From contig JAFZZD010000788.1 in assembly GCA_017615955.1 (NCBI GenBank), forward strand, positions 1 to 5,765: a stretch of DNA of 5,765 nt, read 5' to 3'. A model generated the notes under the pieces. It saw nothing but the letters and a program-made list of their open reading frames with translations, had not been told where the DNA came from and searched no databases. This DNA is from Victivallales bacterium (GTDB lineage Bacteria; Verrucomicrobiota; Lentisphaeria; Oligosphaerales; Oligosphaeraceae). Below are positions 1 to 5,765 of the stretch, piece by piece (position 1 is the stretch's first letter; each line of letters begins with the position of its first letter). Made by a program: the position numbers and the translations under genes.

Positions 1-12
1 GCACATTAACGC

Positions 13-62
13 CAGCGGCGCATGGAAACGAAGCGTCCTGATGCGCGGCTCCCAGCCGCGCA
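13..62. repeat. GC-rich near-direct repeat at left edge, 40-bp period
   Basis: The segment ccagcggcgca at 12-22 recurs as ccagccgcgca at 52-62, with one mismatch and an offset of 40 bases. In addition, gcacattaa at 1-9 recurs exactly at 60-68, an offset of 59 bases. This looks like the end of an intergenic repeat family continuing to the left of the window. One frame (2-115) stays open through it, but its product (HINASGAWKRSVL...) follows the palindromes and resembles no protein family I know, so I treat the region as non-coding. Only about one unit is visible, so the unit length is uncertain. Confidence 0.4.
42..62. repeat. Perfect 9-bp palindrome with 3-base loop
   Basis: Bases 42-50 (tgcgcggct) are the exact reverse complement of 54-62 (agccgcgca), with the loop ccc between them. 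The stem is very GC-rich and would form a strong hairpin in RNA or a cruciform in DNA. No T-run follows it on either strand, so it is not a standard intrinsic terminator. A smaller palindrome, cgcc-agc-ggcg, lies at 10-20 in the neighbouring partial repeat unit. Confidence 0.7.
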
Positions 63-135
63 CATTAAATATGCCTTTCCAAATTGCTGAATGGAAAATA
101 AGGTGTATTTTATGACACCTGTAGCATTAAGGCAC

Positions 136-205
136 AAAAAAAGCCTGTACGCACTAAATGTAAAACGGTTATCCAAGCTACCGAAAGGACGTGCTGTATA
201 GGCTT
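136..205 (-). terminator. Candidate intrinsic terminator of tRNA-Gly
   Basis: Reading the minus strand downstream of the tRNA, an arm at 205-191 (starting aagcct) can pair with an arm at 154-141 (ending aggctt). The stem has 6 + 3 + 4 pairs, interrupted by one mismatch and one bulged base. Seven T residues follow at 142-136, overlapping the base of the stem. The loop is long (about 36 bases) and contains a possible inner 4-bp stem, which is unusual for an intrinsic terminator. The position, about 10 bases past the tRNA end, and the T-run support the call. A weaker 6-bp hairpin (aggtgt/acacct, 101-120), followed on the minus strand by tatttt, lies further downstream. Confidence 0.45.
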
Positions 206-214
206 AAAAACAAA

Positions 215-288
215 TGGAGCGGGTGAAGGGAGTCGAACCCTCCTAGCCAGCTTGGGAAGCTGGAGCATTACCGATATGCTACACCCGC
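215..288 (-). tRNA. tRNA-Gly, anticodon CCC
   Basis: The 74-nt minus-strand sequence folds as a complete cloverleaf. The acceptor stem is a perfect 7-bp GCGGGTG/CACCCGC. The D stem is GCAT/ATGC with loop ATCGGTA. The anticodon stem is CCAGC/GCTGG with loop TTCCCAA, placing CCC at positions 34-36. The variable loop is a short CTAG, and the T stem GAGGG/CCCTT (one G-T pair) carries loop TTCGACT. The discriminator base is T and CCA is encoded at 217-215. C35-C36, C2-G71 and U73 are the usual bacterial glycine identity elements. This tRNA reads the GGG glycine codon, which occurs repeatedly in the large downstream gene. It stands alone in the window, transcribed away from the response regulator gene. 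Confidence 0.97.
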
Positions 289-303
289 GAAAAATTGTGC
301 CTT

Positions 304-331
304 AATATACAGGGCTTGCAAATTAGCGCAA
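304..331 (-). promoter_or_regulatory. Candidate promoter of tRNA-Gly
   Basis: On the minus strand, TTGCGC (331-326) and TATATT (309-304) are separated by 16 bases and lie upstream of the tRNA 5' end at 288. That spacing and distance suit a housekeeping sigma factor. The -35 box matches the TTGACA consensus only partly. The 79-base region 289-367 must also contain the promoter of the divergent regulator gene, for which I see no convincing pair of boxes. Confidence 0.35.
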
Positions 332-367
332 ATCACTATCACGAAAGTTTTCACAACCGACAATAGA

Positions 368-1714
368 ATGCCAGCTAAACAAAAACATACAATCCTGGTG
401 ATTGACGATGAACTCAACACCAGGGAAGGCCTGCGCATCGCCTTTGAGGACAAATACAATGTTCTGCTTGCCGAGGATGCCATAAAGGGAATCGACCTGC
501 TCAAGCAGCACAATGTGGACGTGGTGCTGACGGATCTTCGCATGCCAGGCATGGATGGCATGGACTTCATACGCAAGGTGACCTCGCTTAAAAAGCACCC
601 GCTGGTCATAATGCTTACTGCGTATGGCTCGGTGCAGACTGCCATAGAGGCAATGAAGGCTGGTGCGTATGACTATGTCTCAAAGCCAGTGGACCTGGAC
701 AATCTGGAGATGATGATTGACCGCGGTCTGGCGGAACTTGAGGCAGAAGAAACTCCCGCCAAGGGGGAACTGGACGATGTGGTGGCTGTGTCAGAGGCCA
801 TGAGGCATGTGCTGGACAACGTGGCGAAGGTTGCACCCACGCGCACCACCGTGCTTCTAACAGGCGAAAGCGGCACTGGCAAGGAGGTCATAGCCCGTGC
901 GCTGCATTCCTTGTCAGGCCATTCAGCGGAGCCATTTGTGCCAGTGCACTGCGCCGCATTGAACGAGAATCTGCTGGAGAGCGAGTTGTTCGGCCATGAG
1001 AAAGGCGCATATACAGGTGCCAACGAGCGTATGCAGGGGCGCTTTGAGACCGCTGGTGAGGGCACTCTCTTCCTGGATGAAATTGGGGAAATATCCCTGC
1101 CCACCCAAGTGAAATTGCTGCGGGTGCTGGAGAACCGCACCTTTGAGCGTGTGGGTGGCAAGGAGACTTTGCCAGTCAAGGCGCGTCTTGTTGCTGCCAC
1201 CAACAGGAACCTTGCCGCAATGGTGGAGGATGGCACATTCAGGGAGGACTTGTTCTACAGGCTGAATGTGGTGACCATTGACATACCGCCGCTGCGCAAT
1301 CGCAAGGAGGATATACCCGCCTTGCTGGAGCATTTCCTGAAGAAGTCCAATGCCGAGAACGGCAAGTCCATTGTGGGCTTTGCGCCAGAGGCGATGGAGG
1401 TCCTTCAGGCATACGACTGGCCTGGCAATGTGCGTGAATTGCGCAACTGCGTGGAGAGAATGTCAGTCTTCGCGCAGAGGAATGTGCTGACGCTGGGCGA
1501 TGTGCCCCAGAACATACGCATGGGTCTGGGCAGGCAGTTCGAGGACGCGACACGCGCCCCCGCAGAGCAGGAACTGGGCATCAGGGACAATGAGAAAAGC
1601 CTCATAATCCAGGCATTGGCGGAATGTGGCGGGAACCGCACCCACGCCGCCGAGAAACTCAAGATATCCAGGCGCACACTGCAGCGCAAAATGCGGGAAT
1701 TCGGCATTAACTAA
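368..1714 (+). CDS. NtrC-family sigma-54-dependent two-component response regulator
   Basis: This 448-residue cytoplasmic transcription activator has the full receiver / AAA+ / Fis-helix layout and normal length for the NtrC/ZraR/AtoC group. The receiver (about 5-120) has D13-D14, phospho-acceptor D56 in LTDLRMPG, T84 and K106 (SKP). The sigma-54 interaction ATPase (about 135-375) has Walker A GESGTGKE at 166-173, the sigma-54-contacting loop GAYTGA at 213-218 (Tyr in place of the usual Phe), Walker B FLDE at 235-238, a sensor I ATNR at 277-280, arginine-finger candidates R292 and R298, and sensor II WPGNVREL at 351-358. A Fis-type helix-turn-helix (about 405-446) ends the protein. All key residues are intact, so it should hydrolyse ATP and open sigma-54 promoters when phosphorylated. 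A TAG directly precedes the ATG and no better start is visible; no Shine-Dalgarno sequence precedes it. No partner kinase is in the window, so its signal and targets are unknown. The gene is divergent from tRNA-Gly. Confidence 0.95.
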   Translation: MPAKQKHTILVIDDELNTREGLRIAFEDKYNVLLAEDAIKGIDLLKQHNVDVVLTDLRMPGMDGMDFIRKVTSLKKHPLVIMLTAYGSVQTAIEAMKAGAYDYVSKPVDLDNLEMMIDRGLAELEAEETPAKGELDDVVAVSEAMRHVLDNVAKVAPTRTTVLLTGESGTGKEVIARALHSLSGHSAEPFVPVHCAALNENLLESELFGHEKGAYTGANERMQGRFETAGEGTLFLDEIGEISLPTQVKLLRVLENRTFERVGGKETLPVKARLVAATNRNLAAMVEDGTFREDLFYRLNVVTIDIPPLRNRKEDIPALLEHFLKKSNAENGKSIVGFAPEAMEVLQAYDWPGNVRELRNCVERMSVFAQRNVLTLGDVPQNIRMGLGRQFEDATRAPAEQELGIRDNEKSLIIQALAECGGNRTHAAEKLKISRRTLQRKMREFGIN

Positions 1715-1721
1715 TAATTGA

Positions 1722-1789
1722 TCCACAGATTTCCACAGATTGACGCAGATTTAAAAAATAATCTGTGTAAATCTGCGTCAATCTGTGGA
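1722..1789. repeat. Inverted array of six 10-bp CAGATT units
   Basis: Three head-to-tail 10-bp units (tccacagatt at 1722-1731, tccacagatt at 1732-1741, gacgcagatt at 1742-1751) are followed by an 8-base A-rich spacer (taaaaaat). Three units then run in the opposite orientation: aatctgtgta at 1760-1769, aatctgcgtc at 1770-1779 and aatctgtgga at 1780-1789. Paired one unit out of register, bases 1732-1753 and 1768-1789 form a perfect 22-bp inverted repeat around a 14-base loop. The array fills about two thirds of the gap between the regulator stop codon and the next start. No T-run follows on the plus strand, so it is not a classical intrinsic terminator, although the hairpin could still affect transcription or RNA stability. 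From memory, similar CACAGATT/CGCAGATT intergenic repeats occur in many unrelated bacterial genomes; their function is unknown to me. Confidence 0.9.
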
Positions 1790-1790
1790 T

Positions 1791-1796
1791 TATAAT
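1791..1796 (+). promoter_or_regulatory. Candidate -10 box (TATAAT) for the debranching-enzyme gene
   Basis: An exact TATAAT begins one base after the last unit of the inverted array and 23 bases before the ATG at 1814. It would give a very short leader of about 10-12 bases. No recognisable -35 box lies at the right spacing, which falls inside the array (around 1767-1774, taaatc-like). The hexamer may be chance in AT-rich DNA. If it is real, the array occupies the -35 and upstream region of this promoter. The alternative is read-through transcription from the regulator gene. Confidence 0.3.
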
Positions 1797-1813
1797 ATCG
1801 GCTACAATCACAA

Positions 1814-4800
1814 ATGAAGTTGAGACAGGAACCCCAGGCGGGCACATCTTTTGTAAAATACCAGGGCGATTTGCTGACAATTAGCCTGGAAACCGAAGGA
1901 CAGGGCAGCGCCTTCCTGCGCACGAACCTGGGCGGAGCCAGGACACTTCGCCAGGAAGTCATCGCCTCTGTGGAGGACAAGGGGCATGTCGGCACTGACG
2001 CATGGCGTGACCTGCCCATGGCGCAGCATGATGGCGTATTTTGCATAACACTGCCCTTGTGCGAAGTTGGCGTATTTGAGTTCAAGACCTGCTTTGTCGC
2101 CAAGAATGGCAGCTGGCATTGGACGGAGGGGGACAATTTCCGCGTCAAGGTGGAACCAGCCCTGCTTTGGGCGGACAACACAATCTACAATGCCTTTGTA
2201 CGGCAGTTCGGGCCAAACATTTCTGGCGGATTTGAGAATAATGACCTGCGCGGAGCAGAAGACTATTTGAGACAGCATGGCTATGCGGTGCAGCCGCCCT
2301 CGGGCACATTTGACGACGTGGCGCAGAAACTGGAGCACATCATGCTTAGGCTGGGCTTCCGTATCGCAATGTTCCTGCCTGTGCATCCGGCAAGTTCCGC
2401 CTACTCTGGAATGGGACGCTATGGCAGCCCGTTCGCGGCAATGGATTTCCGCACGGTTGATAACGCATTGGCAAAGTTCAACAAAAAGGCCACGCCACTC
2501 CAGCAATTCCTGGCACTGGTGGACAAGATACACGCCCGCGGTGGGCTGGCCGTGTTGGACATGCCACTGAACCACACGGGCTGGGCCTCCGCATTGCAAA
2601 CCTCCCATCCCGAATGGTTCTGCCGAAACGAGGACGGCACATTTGAGAACCCTGGCGCCTGGGGCGTGGTCTGGGAGGATTTGTGCCGCCTGGACTTCTC
2701 TAAAAAGGAGCTGTGGCGGGAATTGGCGGACATTGTGCTGCACTGGTGCCGCCTGGGAATAGACGGCTTCCGCTGCGACGCTGGATATATGCTGCCGCTG
2801 GACGTATGGAAATACATAAGCGCGAAGGTCAGGCAGGAATACCCCGATACCGTATTCCTGCTGGAAGGACTGGGCGGTCCTGTGGAGACGACGGAAAGGC
2901 TGCTCACCGAAGGCGGTTTGGACTGGGCATATTCCGAATCTTTCCAGCAATACGGCTACGAGGCGGAAAGTTCGTATCTGCGGCATACACTTTACTCTGG
3001 GCAAAGCACTGGGTTATTGGTGAACTTTGCCCAGACCCATGACAACAACAGCCTGGCCGCTGTGTCACCACAGTGGGCGTGGCTGCGTGTGGCAAGCGCG
3101 GCGCTTCTGGCGCCTGCCGGCGCATTCGGCATGGTCAATGGCGTGGAATGGCTGGCGACGGAGAAGATAGACGTGCATGGAGCCGCCTCCCTCAATTGGG
3201 GCGCGGAACATAATCTGCTGCCTCTATTGGCGAGTGTAAATAGACTGCTCCGCAGCCATCCAGCCTTCAATGCGGATGCCGTGCTGGAGTGTCCCCATGG
3301 CATTCTTGGAGAGGCGGTGGCATTGCTGCGCAGAGGCGGCGGGCAGAGTGTGCTGGTACTTGTAAATCCTGACGTTTCCAAGGCAGTGACTGTGTCCTTG
3401 CCGCTGTCTTCATTCACCCCAGGCGAGCATCCCTACGACTTGCTATCCGGCGCGATGATGCAATTGCGTATTTTCCGCGGCTGGATGGAATGCGAGTTGC
3501 CGCCTGGCGCGGTATTCTGCGTTTCCGCGACGCCGTTCAAGGCGGATGCAAATCATTTCGAGGCATTGAGAGACCGTATGCTGAAGGCCACCGCATTGGA
3601 GGCAATATCCAATCTTCCAACGCTGAACGAGGTGCTTCTGGAGCGCATTGCGGCATCCTTGGCAGTTTCCAACGAGGCATTCATTAAGGAATACAATGCC
3701 GCAGGTGGAAACAGAAACTGCATGCAATGGACATCCGCCAGGGATTGCAGGCGGCAAGTTGTCCTAGCGGCTGGAAGCATTGTCAGCATTGAGGAGAAGG
3801 CACCCTTCATCGCAGAACTTTGCTGTGGAGGCAAGTGCCTGGAAAGGAGGCGGTCCATACAGCGTGATGACGGAAACTGGTTTGCCTTATTGCTAAATGC
3901 CAGTGCCACAGCGGAAGGGCAGCCTTTCCAGAAGATGCAGTTGAAACTGCGTCTGTTCCCGGAGCCAGAGAAAGATGCAGTGATTTGCGAAGGCGAGATT
4001 TGGCTTGCAGCGGAACAATCGGAATTGAATGTGCGTTTGCGCAAGGAGGCCTCCGAGTTGTCTCCATTGGAAACAGGGCTTTGCTCAAATGTTAGAGGCA
4101 CATATTCCCTGGTCCATGCGCAGTGGGGACTTCTCCAAAGTAAATACGAGGGACTGCTGGCGGTGAACTTCAATGAGAACTGCCCAGATGTGCGTTATGC
4201 CATGTTGCCGCGAGTAAGGGCATGGCTCCGTCACAGGGACTTCTCATACGAACTGGGTCTGGCCAACCAAGTGGACTTCGCCGTATCGTATGACAATGCA
4301 TTGCGCTGGCGTTTCCTGGTGCGTTGCGGGCAGGGATGGACCGCCAATATCCTGGTGCAGTGGCGGCTGGACAAAGGTGACAATTCTGGTGTCATGAGTT
4401 TCACCATGGAGAAACTGGCTGGCAGGCCAGCATGGGACAGGGAACCATTTACTTTGATTGTGCGTCCAGACGTGGATTGCCGTTCACACCACGATGTGAC
4501 AAAAGCGTACCAGGGCGCGGAAAAGGCATTCCCAGCTGGGGTGCATTGCCAGGAAAACGGCTTTGTCTTCTGCGGGGATGGTGTGCATTCCCTGCGTATG
4601 ACTGCCAGCGCTGGCTCTTTCACGCATTCGGCGGAATGGAGCTACAATGTGGCACTTCCCATTGAGCAGGAGCGTGGCCTGGACACTGGCACTGACTTGT
4701 TCAGCCCTGGCTTTTTCACATTGCCTATCTCCAGCAGGCCAGTGGCACTGGAGGCAAGTGCAGCGATAAATGAAGGCTTCCCGCAATGCACGGCGGTCAA

Positions 4801-5765
4801 GCCTGCGTTCTATGACGAGATGCCTCTCTTTGGTGCTTTGAAGGCGGGGCTGCGGCATTTCTATGTTTACCGCTATGGCGAAAAACATGAAAGGCATGGC
4901 TCAATCATCGCAGGCTTCCCATGGTTCCTGGACTGGGGCAGGGATACCTTGATTTGCTTGCGGGGCTACATCGCCGCTGGTATGCTGGACATGGCCAAGG
5001 ACGCCATCTGCCAGTTCGCCCAATTTGAGGAAAATGGTACGCTGCCCAATATGATACGCGGCAGGGACACGTCTGACAGGGATACTTCCGATGCGCCGCT
5101 CTGGCTTTTCATGGCGGTGAAGGACTTTATGCATGCCCAGGAAAGCAATGCAATACTGGACATGAAGTGCGGGCGCCGCAAGTTGAAGAGCATACTTCTC
5201 CAGTTGGGCGAGGCACTGTGGAATGGGGCGCAGAATGGCGTGAAGGCGGATGTCTCCAGCGCATTGCTTTACAGCCGTCCGCATTTCACGTGGATGGACA
5301 CTAACTATCCTGCAGCCACGCCCCGTGAAGGCTATCCTGTGGAAATACAGGCATTTTGGATTGCGGCGATGGATCTGCTGGCGGAACTCGATGAAGGCGA
5401 TGCATGGAAGAACAGGGCGGCTCAGGCAAGGGCATCGTTCAATGCCATGTTCGTGCGAAAGGACGGCCATGGGCTTGTGGATTGCAGGCACACGCAGGGC
5501 TTTGCACAAGCAGAGCAGGCCGCGCCAGACGATGCGGTGAGGCCAAACCAGCTGCTGGCAATCACATTGGGCGTGATTTCGGACAAGGCTGTGCGCGACG
5601 GCATAATCAATGCATGCCTGCCGCTTATGGTGCCAGGCGCAATCCGCTCTCTGGATGATGCGCCAGTGGAATATCATCTGCCTGTGTCCGACAATGGACG
5701 GCTGCTGAACGACCCGGCCAATCCATATTGGGGGCATTATTCTGGAGACGAGGACAGCCGCCGCA
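1814..5765 (+). CDS. Bifunctional glycogen-debranching-type enzyme (GH13 + GH133), 3' end outside window
   Basis: The open frame runs to the window edge: at least 1317 residues with no signal peptide, so probably cytoplasmic. Residues about 10-115 form an N-terminal beta domain. A GH13 domain (about 120-485) shows all four conserved regions: LDMPLNHTG with D249/N253/H254, GFRCDAG with nucleophile D322, LLEGLGG with acid E351, and THDNN with H409/D410. An amylase C-terminal beta domain (about 500-575), a helical linker (about 578-635) and a debranching-enzyme N-type beta domain (about 636-990, with SNVRGTYS at 758-765) follow. A GH133-type alpha/alpha-barrel begins near 999, with PWFLDWGRD at 1036-1044, TSDAPLW with candidate acid D1093, WMDTNYP (D1162), PVEIQAFW (E1177) and RPNQ at 1243-1246. 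The frame ends in GDEDSRR, just before the usual KPAYHNGTxW stretch, so the last part of the barrel and probably the second catalytic residue are missing. Expected role: 4-alpha-glucanotransferase plus amylo-alpha-1,6-glucosidase on glycogen limit dextrin. The start is the first possible one after the in-frame TAA at 1793-1795; no Shine-Dalgarno sequence is visible. Trehalose or other alpha-glucan substrates cannot be excluded. Confidence 0.9.
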   Translation, partial: MKLRQEPQAGTSFVKYQGDLLTISLETEGQGSAFLRTNLGGARTLRQEVIASVEDKGHVGTDAWRDLPMAQHDGVFCITLPLCEVGVFEFKTCFVAKNGSWHWTEGDNFRVKVEPALLWADNTIYNAFVRQFGPNISGGFENNDLRGAEDYLRQHGYAVQPPSGTFDDVAQKLEHIMLRLGFRIAMFLPVHPASSAYSGMGRYGSPFAAMDFRTVDNALAKFNKKATPLQQFLALVDKIHARGGLAVLDMPLNHTGWASALQTSHPEWFCRNEDGTFENPGAWGVVWEDLCRLDFSKKELWRELADIVLHWCRLGIDGFRCDAGYMLPLDVWKYISAKVRQEYPDTVFLLEGLGGPVETTERLLTEGGLDWAYSESFQQYGYEAESSYLRHTLYSGQSTGLLVNFAQTHDNNSLAAVSPQWAWLRVASAALLAPAGAFGMVNGVEWLATEKIDVHGAASLNWGAEHNLLPLLASVNRLLRSHPAFNADAVLECPHGILGEAVALLRRGGGQSVLVLVNPDVSKAVTVSLPLSSFTPGEHPYDLLSGAMMQLRIFRGWMECELPPGAVFCVSATPFKADANHFEALRDRMLKATALEAISNLPTLNEVLLERIAASLAVSNEAFIKEYNAAGGNRNCMQWTSARDCRRQVVLAAGSIVSIEEKAPFIAELCCGGKCLERRRSIQRDDGNWFALLLNASATAEGQPFQKMQLKLRLFPEPEKDAVICEGEIWLAAEQSELNVRLRKEASELSPLETGLCSNVRGTYSLVHAQWGLLQSKYEGLLAVNFNENCPDVRYAMLPRVRAWLRHRDFSYELGLANQVDFAVSYDNALRWRFLVRCGQGWTANILVQWRLDKGDNSGVMSFTMEKLAGRPAWDREPFTLIVRPDVDCRSHHDVTKAYQGAEKAFPAGVHCQENGFVFCGDGVHSLRMTASAGSFTHSAEWSYNVALPIEQERGLDTGTDLFSPGFFTLPISSRPVALEASAAINEGFPQCTAVKPAFYDEMPLFGALKAGLRHFYVYRYGEKHERHGSIIAGFPWFLDWGRDTLICLRGYIAAGMLDMAKDAICQFAQFEENGTLPNMIRGRDTSDRDTSDAPLWLFMAVKDFMHAQESNAILDMKCGRRKLKSILLQLGEALWNGAQNGVKADVSSALLYSRPHFTWMDTNYPAATPREGYPVEIQAFWIAAMDLLAELDEGDAWKNRAAQARASFNAMFVRKDGHGLVDCRHTQGFAQAEQAAPDDAVRPNQLLAITLGVISDKAVRDGIINACLPLMVPGAIRSLDDAPVEYHLPVSDNGRLLNDPANPYWGHYSGDEDSRR

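Larger units (their letters stand above)
126..306. repeat. 12-bp inverted repeat flanking the tRNA-Gly unit
   Basis: attaaggcacaa at 126-137 is the exact reverse complement of ttgtgccttaat at 295-306. The two arms bracket the tRNA gene. The right arm lies just upstream of the tRNA 5' end and overlaps its candidate -10 box; the left arm lies at the T-run of its candidate terminator. The arms could be remnants of a small mobile element, a duplicated regulatory site, or coincidence. A 12-bp inverted match somewhere in a window this size is not very improbable; the tight symmetric placement is what draws attention. Confidence 0.45.

Noticed and set aside
2..115. Open frame entering from the left edge on the plus strand, ending at TGA 113-115
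   Set aside because: It consists largely of palindromic repeat DNA, matches no family I recognise, and its 3' part is AT-rich intergenic-type sequence. It could be a gene end only if upstream sequence shows a real protein.
131..144. GG-N10-GC spacing (ggcac...gc) resembling a sigma-54 promoter upstream of the regulator gene
   Set aside because: The -12 element reads aagc, not ttgc. The site lies more than 200 bases before the regulator start with a tRNA between, and it overlaps the better-supported tRNA terminator.
1722..1789. CRISPR array
   Set aside because: The units are only 10 bp, directly abutting with no unique spacers, and they invert orientation halfway.
1732..1789. Classical Rho-independent terminator of the regulator gene
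   Set aside because: The 22-bp stem is long and fairly AT-rich, and the sequence after it is attataatatcgg with no T-run on the plus strand.
1715..1813. Sigma-54 promoter linking the regulator to the debranching-enzyme gene
   Set aside because: No GG-N10-GC pair with TGGCAC/TTGC-like context is present in the gap. The nearest (gg at 1787-1788) has cg, not gc, at the required position.
1808..3004. Long minus-strand frame of 398 codons opposite the debranching enzyme
   Set aside because: It is a shadow frame: the plus strand carries all four GH13 motifs with intact catalytic residues, while the minus-strand product has no recognisable domain. The same holds for the 278-codon minus-strand frame at 4901-5737.

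Overview
The window looks like a chromosomal segment of an ordinary, moderately GC-rich bacterium. It holds one tRNA gene and two protein genes. The codon habits are distinctive: many ATA (Ile) and AGG (Arg) codons in otherwise GC-leaning genes, used the same way in both proteins. Neither protein start has a Shine-Dalgarno-like sequence. The debranching enzyme is a long multidomain form that I associate with Lentisphaerota, Verrucomicrobiota and similar lineages, so a PVC-group host is my best guess. That assignment is inference (moderate to low confidence), because no phylogenetic marker is present.

Layout. Bases 1-214 are non-coding. The left edge carries GC-rich palindromes that partly repeat each other and may be the end of an intergenic repeat array. 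This is followed by an AT-rich stretch with a likely terminator for the tRNA. A minus-strand tRNA-Gly (anticodon CCC, CCA encoded) lies at 215-288. It is divergent from a plus-strand NtrC-type sigma-54-dependent response regulator (368-1714), and a 79-base region between them must hold both promoters. A 99-base gap (1715-1813) follows, mostly filled by a striking inverted array of 10-bp units. From 1814 to the right edge runs one uninterrupted open frame of at least 1317 residues, cut by the window end. It encodes a bifunctional glycogen-debranching-type enzyme: an N-terminal beta domain, a GH13 alpha-amylase-type catalytic domain, an amylase C-terminal beta domain, a helical linker, a debranching-enzyme N-type beta domain, and a GH133-type amylo-alpha-1,6-glucosidase domain.

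How they work together. The debranching enzyme would move short maltooligosaccharide branches with its GH13 half and remove the remaining alpha-1,6 glucose with its GH133 half, which would serve glycogen turnover. The regulator precedes it on the same strand, but the two are separated by the repeat array and I see no sigma-54 promoter in the gap. A regulatory link is therefore only a possibility. No cognate histidine kinase is visible. I found no mobile-element gene, CRISPR array, phage gene or defence system. The parts that ordinary gene content does not explain are the repeat array at 1722-1789, the edge repeats, and a 12-bp inverted repeat flanking the tRNA unit.
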